NCBI RefSeq assembly: GCF_913773635.1
Contig: NZ_CAJYGQ010000004.1
Span: 19,159 to 83,158 of the forward strand
Direction: 5' to 3'
DNA from: an uncultured Mucilaginibacter sp.
Lineage (GTDB): Bacteria > Bacteroidota > Bacteroidia > Sphingobacteriales > Sphingobacteriaceae
DNA: 64,000 bases
Part shown: in pieces, positions 58,243-64,000 of the stretch
How positions within the stretch are numbered: position 1 is the first letter of the stretch
Layout of the letters: every line of letters begins with the position of its first letter
Notes under the pieces: generated by a model
The model's input: only the letters and a program-made list of their open reading frames with translations
What the model was told of the DNA's origin: nothing
Database searches by the model: none
Program-made: the position numbers and the translations under genes

Positions 58243-60015
58243 TTATTTATTTACTGCGTCCTTCTTCTTTGCAAGCATCAGTTCTTTAATAAACTTAACA
58301 GGTGCACTGCCGTAGCTTAAAAACTTTTCGTTAAAATCTTTAACGCTGTATTTTTCACCCATTTGCTTTTTGTAAGCATCGCGCAGGTCAGTTATTTCCT
58401 TGTAACCGGTATAATAGCTTGTTAGCTGCACGCTGCTTACACTTACCCGTTTCCATTTTCCTTCGGCTTCGGCCTGTTGTTGAAAAGCTTCCTGCGTAAG
58501 CATTTTAATAGCTTGTTCCTTTGTCATGTTGTTAGCATGCACACTATAATCTAATATCGTATTGCAAACCGAACGTAAATTCCATTTATACCACATTAGG
58601 CGCATTTCGGGCTCATTGTTGCCGTACCCTGCGTCAAGCATCATCTCTTCACCGTATACTGCCCAGCCTTCAATCATGGCACCGTTTTCTAAAACTGATT
58701 TAATTAAGCTAGGGGTTTTATTTGAATAAACCAGCTGGGTGTAATGGCCCGGTATAGCTTCATGTATGCAAAGTATTTGCAATATGTACTGGTTGTATTC
58801 GCGCAGGTAGCTTTCTGCGCGTTGTGGAGTCCAGCCGGCCAGGCTGCCAACGTTAAAGTAGGTGTTTCCATTTTTGTCATACGGCCCCGGCGATGATACC
58901 GATGCGCCGGCTACACCCGCCATGTAAGCGGGCTCTTTGCGTACAATTAAAGGTTTGGATGCATCCTGTGTAAGCAGATCTTTAGCCTTCACAAACTCAG
59001 TTAGTTTTGGTATCAGGTTTTGTATAGCACTTTGAAATTGCTCGGGTTTAACATGTTGTGCTGATAGCGTATCAATCATTTTGGCTACAAGCGTAAGCGA
59101 ATCTTCAGGCATATTTGCCTTGCCAAAATACTTAGGCCATAGCTGCTTGCTAAGCTTTATCATTTCATGATGAAGCAGTTTTTTGCGTTCGGTAGCGGCG
59201 TTGAATATTTGCTGCGCCGTTAGTGATGATTGAATTTCATACTTAAACTTATCCTGATAAAGGTTTTGCCCTAGCCTGAAGCTTCGTGGCTTAACGCTTT
59301 TTAGCTTGCCCAGCCAGTCGGTAAAGTTCTTAATAACATCAGCAGATAGTTTTGCCCGTGCAAGCATTTGCTTTTTAGTTGCGTCGGCAATCTTGGTTTT
59401 CTTTAACGAGTCGGCAAAGTCATTTTCTAAAACAGTAACACCGCCCGTAAGCTGTTGTATGGTAAGGCTGGTAAGTTCGGGCACCGGGTTTTTAATTTGC
59501 TTTTCAGCCTCTTTGTAATAGGCCGGAATATTCTCCATTTTTTCATAAAAATTACGCAACCGTTTATCAAGCGGGGAATAGTTTTCATTCAGTATGTGCG
59601 CAAACGTTGATATTATATTATAAGTATTGGGGTTCCACTCATAGGCTTTTAAGCTTTGCACATCCCATTGCATTCGCTGCAGCTCATTTTGTATCAGCTG
59701 AAAATCTATTTTATTAGCATCGTTTAAGGTGTTGGGATCATAGCGTAACAAAGAATCTGTTTCCACTTTGCAAAACTTTGCAATCTTATCACGATAACCG
59801 GCCGATGGCACTAACAAAACGCTGTCATATTTATGATAACCATTCATGGTGCCACGGTTTGGGTCAAGCTCCCAAAGGGCATCTAAAAAGTGTTGTGTAT
59901 AGCCTTTAAAAGCTGCCTCATCTTTATTCATTTCCTGCATGCTTCCTCCATCTTTTTTACATCCTATTAAAAGAAGCGCTGCAATAACTATTGCCGGTAA
60001 AAACTTGTATGCCAC
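58243..60015 (-). CDS. DUF885 family lipoprotein, zinc peptidase-like
   Basis: A 590-residue predicted lipoprotein; signal MAYKFLPAIVIAALLLIGC with the lipidated C19. The zinc motif is HEAIPGHYTQ, with WAVYGEEMMLDAGY as the downstream Glu and a helical body (mostly alpha), as in DUF885, a family of M32-like or related gluzincin peptidases. It precedes the frameshifted peptidase gene by 47 bases on the same strand, so the two envelope hydrolases were probably one operon. Substrate unknown. Confidence 0.9.
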   Translation of the reverse strand: MAYKFLPAIVIAALLLIGCKKDGGSMQEMNKDEAAFKGYTQHFLDALWELDPNRGTMNGYHKYDSVLLVPSAGYRDKIAKFCKVETDSLLRYDPNTLNDANKIDFQLIQNELQRMQWDVQSLKAYEWNPNTYNIISTFAHILNENYSPLDKRLRNFYEKMENIPAYYKEAEKQIKNPVPELTSLTIQQLTGGVTVLENDFADSLKKTKIADATKKQMLARAKLSADVIKNFTDWLGKLKSVKPRSFRLGQNLYQDKFKYEIQSSLTAQQIFNAATERKKLLHHEMIKLSKQLWPKYFGKANMPEDSLTLVAKMIDTLSAQHVKPEQFQSAIQNLIPKLTEFVKAKDLLTQDASKPLIVRKEPAYMAGVAGASVSSPGPYDKNGNTYFNVGSLAGWTPQRAESYLREYNQYILQILCIHEAIPGHYTQLVYSNKTPSLIKSVLENGAMIEGWAVYGEEMMLDAGYGNNEPEMRLMWYKWNLRSVCNTILDYSVHANNMTKEQAIKMLTQEAFQQQAEAEGKWKRVSVSSVQLTSYYTGYKEITDLRDAYKKQMGEKYSVKDFNEKFLSYGSAPVKFIKELMLAKKKDAVNK

Positions 60016-60140
60016 GGTAGGTATAGTTTATAATTAACGCATAAACGTACGCAATAATGGTTGTTAGTGCCAACACAGATTTTAATCTATACTGCAATCA
60101 TTGTATTGCATTGATTGTTGTGGTTTAAAAAAGGAGTGTT

Positions 60141-60617
60141 ATGGTGATCGATAATAAAGTATTAACAGATGAAATTATAAAACTGCTAAACGGCGGTACG
60201 GCACATGCCACTTTTGATGATGCCATTGAGGGCTTGCCGGCCCATCAGCGAAGTCAAAAGCCCAATGGCCTGCCTTACAGTATATGGCAATTGGTAGAGC
60301 ATATTCGCATAGCATTATGGGACATGCTGGAGTTTAGCAAAGATGGCAACCATCAATCACCAAAATGGCCAGATGAGTACTGGGTGAAAAGTGAAGCTCC
60401 CGAAAATGACGAAGTGTGGGAAAAGTCAGTGATGCAGATTAAAACAAATTTGGCCGAGATGACGAATTTGGTAAAAACCGGAGAGTTGTTTATCCAGATA
60501 CCGCATGGAGACGGCCAAACACTGCTGCGTGAAGCACTTCAGGCTGCCGATCATACGGCATATCATGTGGCCGAAATAATAATTATAAGACGGCTTCTTG
60601 GCAGTTGGAAATCCTGA
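60141..60617 (+). CDS. DinB-family protein
   Basis: A 158-residue four-helix bundle of the DinB/YfiT superfamily. The three metal-binding histidines are plausible as QLVEHIRIALWD (first), and DHTAYHVAEI (second and third), the usual H-(x)n-H-xxx-H layout. Family members are often small-molecule-modifying (bacillithiol or mycothiol S-transferases) or of unknown function. A Shine-Dalgarno-like AAGGAG sits five bases before the ATG (60131-60136). It is probably monocistronic. Confidence 0.85.
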   Translation: MVIDNKVLTDEIIKLLNGGTAHATFDDAIEGLPAHQRSQKPNGLPYSIWQLVEHIRIALWDMLEFSKDGNHQSPKWPDEYWVKSEAPENDEVWEKSVMQIKTNLAEMTNLVKTGELFIQIPHGDGQTLLREALQAADHTAYHVAEIIIIRRLLGSWKS

Positions 60618-60698
60618 CTTGCTGATAAGGTAAGATAATCAACAAGTTAGACAATTAAATATGTTTAAAAATGCTTTATTTATATGAAGATAATTATG

Positions 60699-60706
60699 TA
60701 TCTTTG
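60699..60706 (+). promoter_or_regulatory. Candidate -7 box for rpsU
   Basis: TATCTTTG matches TAnnTTTG. The transcript would start near 60710, immediately before the Shine-Dalgarno at 60716. No convincing -33 box. Confidence 0.55.
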
Positions 60707-60715
60707 CTCTCCCTG

Positions 60716-60724
60716 AAAGGAGGT
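60716..60724 (+). promoter_or_regulatory. Extended Shine-Dalgarno of rpsU
   Basis: AAAGGAGGT is fully complementary to the 16S rRNA tail but lies 13 bases before the ATG; a closer GAAGGA adjoins the start. Bacteroidetes mRNAs usually lack such a site. In Flavobacterium rpsU uses it for autoregulation by bS21 (recollection). Confidence 0.75.
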
Positions 60725-60737
60725 ATATAGAAGGAAT

Positions 60738-60929
60738 ATGATTATCATCAATGTAAAAGACGGCGAATCATTAGATAAAGCCCTTAAACGTTTCAAAAAG
60801 AAATTTGAGAAAACCGGTGTATTGCGTGAACTACGTAGTCGTCAGGCTTTTGAAAAAAGATCTGTTACCCGTCGTAACGTGGTTAAGCATGCCATCTACA
60901 AACAAGGCTTAAACCAGGAAACAGTTTAA
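60738..60929 (+). CDS. rpsU: 30S ribosomal protein bS21
   Basis: A 63-residue basic ribosomal protein: MIIINVKDGESLDKALKRFKKKFEKTGVLRELRSRQAFEKRSVTRRN. It sits near the 3' end of 16S rRNA and, in Bacteroidetes, helps hide the anti-Shine-Dalgarno. The start is preceded by an unusually strong Shine-Dalgarno, consistent with translational autocontrol by its own product. It is followed by the Xer recombinase gene after 71 bases. Confidence 0.96.
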   Translation: MIIINVKDGESLDKALKRFKKKFEKTGVLRELRSRQAFEKRSVTRRNVVKHAIYKQGLNQETV

Positions 60930-61000
60930 TTTAAACTTCCTGTTTTGATATAATAAAACTATTTGTACTTTGCCTTTCTGGCATTGTTCAAATAGTTTTT

Positions 61001-61894
61001 ATGTTTTTAGAGCAGTTTATAGCGTATATTAAATACGAAAAGCGGTATTCTCCTCATACCGTATCTGCCTATGAGTCTGACCTGACTCAATTCTTCACTT
61101 TTTTGAACCATCCGGACGCGGTGGTTAATCATCCCGCAGAAATTACACACCATCAAATACGCAATTGGATGGTAGAGCTTATGGATGCCGGCATAGCTGC
61201 ACGCTCTATTAACCGCAAAATTGCAACTCTGCGCAAATACTTTAAATTTTTACTCCAGGGCGGGCAAATTTCAGCTTCGCCGGTTGCGCGTGTACAAACG
61301 CCCAAAGTAGCCAAACAATTACCTGTGGTGGTAGAAGACGAGAAGCTATCCAAGCTACTGGATAACGAAGAGGTATTTGAGGCCAATTTTCAAGGAGTGC
61401 GTGATAAGCTTATTATTGAGCTGCTTTTTGGAACGGGTATGCGCCTTGCCGAGTTACTGGGTTTAACCAGTAACGATATAAACATGTATGAGGGTACGGT
61501 GAAGGTGCTTGGCAAGCGTAACAAACAACGCATTATACCGCTTAATACCGAACTTAAGCAAGTAATAGTTAAATATGCAGAGTTAAAGAAAAATGAAATT
61601 TTTGCTAACAATTCGTTAAAATTAATCGTTACAAATAAAGGAGCCGATGCTTACCCGAAGATGATTTACTTAATTGTGCAGAAATATTTAACCTACATAT
61701 CTACCCAAAATAAGAAAAGCCCGCACGTGCTGCGGCATACATTTGCTACAAGCTTATTAAATAAAGGTGCTGACCTGAATGCCATTAAAGATTTATTAGG
61801 GCATGCCAGTTTAAGCGCCACGCAGGTGTATACACATAACTCAGTTGAAAGACTTAAATCTATTTATAAACAAGCCCATCCAAAGGCTAATTAA
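61001..61894 (+). CDS. Tyrosine recombinase of the XerC/XerD type
   Basis: A 297-residue site-specific recombinase with the N-terminal SAM-like domain (RYSPHTVSAYESDLTQFFTFL) and catalytic domain. The catalytic residues are visible: Arg in GTGMRLAELLGL, Lys in VLGKRNKQRI, HVLRHTFATSL (His-x-x-Arg), LGHASLSATQ (His) and the nucleophilic Tyr in TQVYTHN. It resolves chromosome dimers at dif in normal bacteria. The whole layout is housekeeping-like, not phage-like. hpf follows after 16 bases, so the two are probably cotranscribed. Confidence 0.93.
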   Translation: MFLEQFIAYIKYEKRYSPHTVSAYESDLTQFFTFLNHPDAVVNHPAEITHHQIRNWMVELMDAGIAARSINRKIATLRKYFKFLLQGGQISASPVARVQTPKVAKQLPVVVEDEKLSKLLDNEEVFEANFQGVRDKLIIELLFGTGMRLAELLGLTSNDINMYEGTVKVLGKRNKQRIIPLNTELKQVIVKYAELKKNEIFANNSLKLIVTNKGADAYPKMIYLIVQKYLTYISTQNKKSPHVLRHTFATSLLNKGADLNAIKDLLGHASLSATQVYTHNSVERLKSIYKQAHPKAN

Positions 61895-61898
61895 CACG

Positions 61899-61905
61899 AA
61901 GGAGG
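61899..61905 (+). promoter_or_regulatory. Strong Shine-Dalgarno of hpf
   Basis: AAGGAGG, five bases before the ATG of hpf and five bases after the stop of the recombinase gene. Strong for this phylum. Confidence 0.75.
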
Positions 61906-61910
61906 AACAT

Positions 61911-62261
61911 ATGAAAATTACTGTTCAGGCGATTCATTTTAGTGCAGACAAGAAGTTAATTGACTTTATTCAGAAAAAAGCCGATAAACTCGAATTATTT
62001 AGTGATAATATAATTAGTGGAGAAGTGTATTTGAAATTGGAAAATACCGGCGAAGAAGCGAATAAAATAACCGAAATAAAATTGCTCACACCGGGCAACC
62101 AACTGTTTGCAAGTCATCAATGTAAAACGTTTGAAGAGGGTACAGACCTGGCCATAGAGAGTTTGCGTAAGCAAATTCAAAAACATAAACAGAAGCAAAG
62201 CGCAATTTCAAGCGAAGCACGCAATGCCGATCCGTTGGCGGTTGAAGAGGATGAATATTGA
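61911..62261 (+). CDS. hpf: Ribosome hibernation promoting factor (short form)
   Basis: A 116-residue ribosome-associated protein: MKITVQAIHFSADKKLIDFIQKKADKLELF, NKITEIKLLTPGNQLFASH and the TFEEGTDLAIESLRKQIQKHKQK helix are the HPF/YfiA fold that occupies the decoding centre when cells stop growing. The long C-terminal dimer domain is absent, so it is the short type. The ATG at 61911 (with strong Shine-Dalgarno) is chosen over a longer frame that begins within the recombinase gene. A terminator follows, then the tRNA cluster. Confidence 0.93.
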   Translation: MKITVQAIHFSADKKLIDFIQKKADKLELFSDNIISGEVYLKLENTGEEANKITEIKLLTPGNQLFASHQCKTFEEGTDLAIESLRKQIQKHKQKQSAISSEARNADPLAVEEDEY

Positions 62262-62280
62262 TAATCAACCACATAGAAGC

Positions 62281-62319
62281 AAAAAAATCAGCAGGTAAAA
62301 AACCTGCTGATTTTTTTTG
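62281..62319 (+). terminator. Terminator of the rpsU-xer-hpf region
   Basis: AAATCAGCAGGT pairs with ACCTGCTGATTT (perfect, short A-rich loop) and ends in a run of eight T. Confidence 0.92.
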
Positions 62320-62328
62320 AAAAAATAT

Positions 62329-62358
62329 TTTGCACGGTACTAAAAATGTGTAGATTTG
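62329..62358 (+). promoter_or_regulatory. Full Bacteroidetes-type promoter of the tRNA-tuf cluster
   Basis: TTTG (62329-62332), an 18-base spacer and TAGATTTG (62351-62358), 61 bases before tRNA-Thr. Confidence 0.8.
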
Positions 62359-62419
62359 CATTCCCTTTTGGAGAGGTAGTCAACATAAGGGAAACGGTTC
62401 TTTAACACTTAAAATAAAC

Positions 62420-62492
<73 letters not shown>

Positions 62493-62512
62493 CAAAGTTT
62501 TTAAATTAGAAC

Positions 62513-62542
62513 TTTGCTTTTATAAATAAGGGTGTATATTTG
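62513..62542 (+). promoter_or_regulatory. Second full promoter, before tRNA-Tyr
   Basis: TTTG (62513-62516), an 18-base spacer and TATATTTG (62535-62542), 43 bases before tRNA-Tyr and downstream of tRNA-Thr. Confidence 0.8.
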
Positions 62543-62584
62543 CACCCCGTTTAAGCGGTAAAGGTTAAAGATTTAAAGAACCTT

Positions 62585-62665
62585 GGAGAGGTACCAGAGC
62601 GGTCAAATGGGGCGGACTGTAAATCCGCTGCTTCGGCTACGAAGGTTCGAATCCTTCCCTCTCCA
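62585..62665 (+). tRNA. tRNA-Tyr (anticodon GTA)
   Basis: A class II tRNA with long variable arm. Acceptor GGAGAGG pairs with CCTCTCC, anticodon stem GCGGA/TCCGC with loop CTGTAAA gives anticodon GTA. T arm GGTTCGAATCC. CCA not encoded (CAC AATT follows). Confidence 0.95.
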
Positions 62666-62680
62666 CAATTAGTTAGTCAA

Positions 62681-62758
62681 TGAGTGAATTGTTGATTGAG
62701 TGAATAAGTGATTAAGATTTGTCTTGTTCGCAGTATTCACCCCTTCATTAATTCACTC
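62681..62758. repeat. Inverted GAGTGAATT repeats between tRNA-Tyr and tRNA-Gly
   Basis: GAGTGAATT (62682-62690) and a further GAGTGAAT unit (near 62698) face AATTCACTC (62750-62758). A GAATAAGTG/CAGTATTCAC pair lies inside. It resembles short intergenic repeats in this phylum and could form a hairpin for tRNA processing or termination, without a T run. Confidence 0.4.
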
Positions 62759-62770
62759 TTTGTGCAAACT

Positions 62771-62843
62771 GCGGAAGTAGCTCAGTTGGTAGAGCGATAG
62801 CCTTCCAAGCTATAGGTCGCGAGTTCGAACCTCGTCTTCCGCT
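62771..62843 (+). tRNA. tRNA-Gly (anticodon TCC)
   Basis: Acceptor GCGGAAG pairs with CTTCCGC, anticodon stem ATAGC/GCTAT with loop CTTCCAA gives TCC. T arm GAGTTCGAACCTC. CCA not encoded. Followed by GGATTTCGGATTTCGA-like repeats. Confidence 0.95.
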
Positions 62844-62954
62844 CTTTGAATGTCGGATTTCGGATTTCGATTTTGGACATCGGGCCAGGTTTCAATAACA
62901 AAAACTCTTGAACATGTTCAGGATAAAGTTATTTAAGCCGTTTAAAGTAAGCAA

Positions 62955-63026
62955 GCCGACGTAGCTCAGGGGTAGAGCACTTCCTTGGTAAGGAAGAGGC
63001 CAAGGGTTCAAATCCCTTCGTTGGCT
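62955..63026 (+). tRNA. tRNA-Thr (anticodon GGT)
   Basis: Acceptor GCCGACG pairs with CGTTGGC, anticodon stem CTTCC/GGAAG with loop TTGGTAA gives GGT. T arm GGGTTCAAATCCC. CCA not encoded. tuf begins 55 bases later, the usual order for this group. Confidence 0.95.
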
Positions 63027-63081
63027 CAACGTAGTAATAACGTTTAAAAGAGTAAATTAACCTACAAACATTTTATAAATC

Positions 63082-64000
63082 ATGGCAAAAGAAAAATTTG
63101 ACCGCAGTAAGCCGCACTTAAACATCGGTACTATCGGTCACGTTGACCACGGTAAAACCACTTTAACTGCTGCTATTACTAAAGTATTAGCTGATAAAGG
63201 TTTATCAGAAGCTCGTTCTTTCGATTCAATCGACTCTGCTCCTGAAGAAAAAGAGCGTGGTATCACCATCAACACTGCGCACGTTGAATATTCAACTGCA
63301 AACCGTCACTATGCACACGTTGACTGTCCAGGTCACGCTGACTATGTAAAAAACATGGTTACTGGTGCTGCACAAATGGACGGTGCTATCCTGGTAGTTG
63401 CTGCTACCGATGGTCCTATGCCTCAAACTCGTGAGCACATCCTGTTAGCTCGTCAGGTAGGTGTACCTGCTTTGACTGTTTTCATGAACAAAGTTGACAT
63501 GGTTGACGATCCTGAGTTATTAGAATTAGTTGAAATGGAAATCCGTGAGTTATTATCATTCTACGATTTCCCTGGAGACGATATCCCTGTAATCCAAGGT
63601 TCAGCATTAGGTGGCTTAAACGCAGAGCCTAAATGGGTTGAAAAAATTATGGAGTTAATGGATGCTGTAGATAGCTACATTCCAATTCCTCCACGTTTAA
63701 CTGACTTACCTTTCTTGATGCCTGTTGAGGACGTATTCTCGATCACTGGTCGTGGTACTGTAGCAACTGGTCGTATCGAGCGTGGTGTAATCAACTCTGG
63801 TGATCCTGTTGATATCCTGGGTATGGGTGCTGAGAACTTGAAATCAACCGTAACTGGTGTTGAGATGTTCCGCAAAATCCTTGACCGTGGTGAAGCTGGT
63901 GACAACGTAGGTTTATTGTTACGTGGTATTGAGAAAACTGATATCCGTCGTGGTATGGTTATCTGTAAACCAGGTTCAGTAACTCCTCACACCGATTTCA
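63082..64000 (+). CDS. tuf: Elongation factor Tu (5' part, runs off the window)
   Basis: Delivers aminoacyl-tRNA to the ribosome with GTP. Starts [27 protein letters not shown], with the G1 P-loop GHVDHGKT, G3 DCPGHADY, G4 NKVD and G5 SAL boxes, and domain 2 beginning at [26 protein letters not shown] sequence. About 306 of the usual 395 codons are present. Codon use is strongly biased (GTA, TTA, CGT, GGT), as for highly expressed genes. Position behind tRNA-Thr is the standard tRNA-tufB arrangement. Confidence 0.98.
   Translation, partial: MAKEKFDRSKPHLNIGTIGHVDHGKTTLTAAITKVLADKGLSEARSFDSIDSAPEEKERGITINTAHVEYSTANRHYAHVDCPGHADYVKNMVTGAAQMDGAILVVAATDGPMPQTREHILLARQVGVPALTVFMNKVDMVDDPELLELVEMEIRELLSFYDFPGDDIPVIQGSALGGLNAEPKWVEKIMELMDAVDSYIPIPPRLTDLPFLMPVEDVFSITGRGTVATGRIERGVINSGDPVDILGMGAENLKSTVTGVEMFRKILDRGEAGDNVGLLLRGIEKTDIRRGMVICKPGSVTPHTDF

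Noticed and set aside
61001..61894. Tyrosine recombinase as a phage or integron integrase
   Set aside because: Size and motifs are XerC/D-like, and no attachment repeats or mobile genes flank it.

Overview
The window is a chromosomal segment from a member of the Bacteroidetes, most likely Sphingobacteriaceae (Pedobacter/Mucilaginibacter-like). The support is a type II-like glutamine synthetase, a DUF3822 gene beside rsmD, an HD-PycTM protein next to polyphosphate kinase, many lipoproteins and HlyD/TolC exporters. Several genes also carry the Bacteroidetes promoter -7 box TAnnTTTG, sometimes with TTTG 18-19 bp upstream. The genus is inferred from gene content only. I see no insertion sequence, prophage, integron or CRISPR array. 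One short gene remnant and one apparent frameshift are the only clear decay.

Layout. 1-2.5 kb: 3' end of glnA, an acetyltransferase, a PAP2 phosphatase and the remnant of a second PAP2 gene. 2.7-9.3 kb: a compact same-strand run of HD-PycTM protein, ppk1, an SdiA-regulated-type lipoprotein and a large GAF-like protein with a cyclase-like DIRNST motif. 9.5-19.2 kb: a YycJ-type hydrolase, a receiver-only regulator, tRNA-Lys, another PAP2, a flippase-like protein with a secreted-type phosphodiesterase, a kinase-like/Omp85 fusion and an ABC-F protein. 19.2-29.6 kb: pyrE, NUDIX, coaD, a GH3 enzyme, a Zn-peptidase, a pentapeptide protein, rsmD-DUF3822, a RecD-like helicase, a sensor kinase and two tiny membrane-protein ORFs. 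29.9-36.2 kb: clpB, ferritin, an acetyltransferase and a MACPF lipoprotein. 36.3-44.7 kb: a GH31 glucosidase, a GntR-TauE-DUF1634 unit behind a 25-bp perfect inverted repeat, a secreted histidine phosphatase, a nucleotidyltransferase and an M42 peptidase. 44.8-50.1 kb: an exporter cassette (small anchored protein, ABC membrane domain without ATPase, HlyD, TolC) followed by carbonic anhydrase. 50.4-60.6 kb: DEAD-box helicase, FtsB/DivIC protein, UbiD decarboxylase and several peptidases, one of them frameshifted. 60.7-64 kb: translation genes, namely rpsU, a Xer recombinase, hpf, four tRNAs (Thr-TGT, Tyr, Gly, Thr-GGT) and the start of tuf.

How it fits together. Most genes are housekeeping. 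The parts deserving attention are: (1) the HD-PycTM/ppk1/GAF run, which looks like a nucleotide or polyphosphate stress-signalling unit; (2) the kinase-like domain fused to an outer-membrane barrel; (3) the ATPase-less exporter cassette beside carbonic anhydrase; (4) the MACPF lipoprotein; (5) the large palindromic operator carrying mirrored -7 boxes; and (6) unusually strong Shine-Dalgarno sequences in front of rpsU and hpf, in a phylum that mostly does without them.
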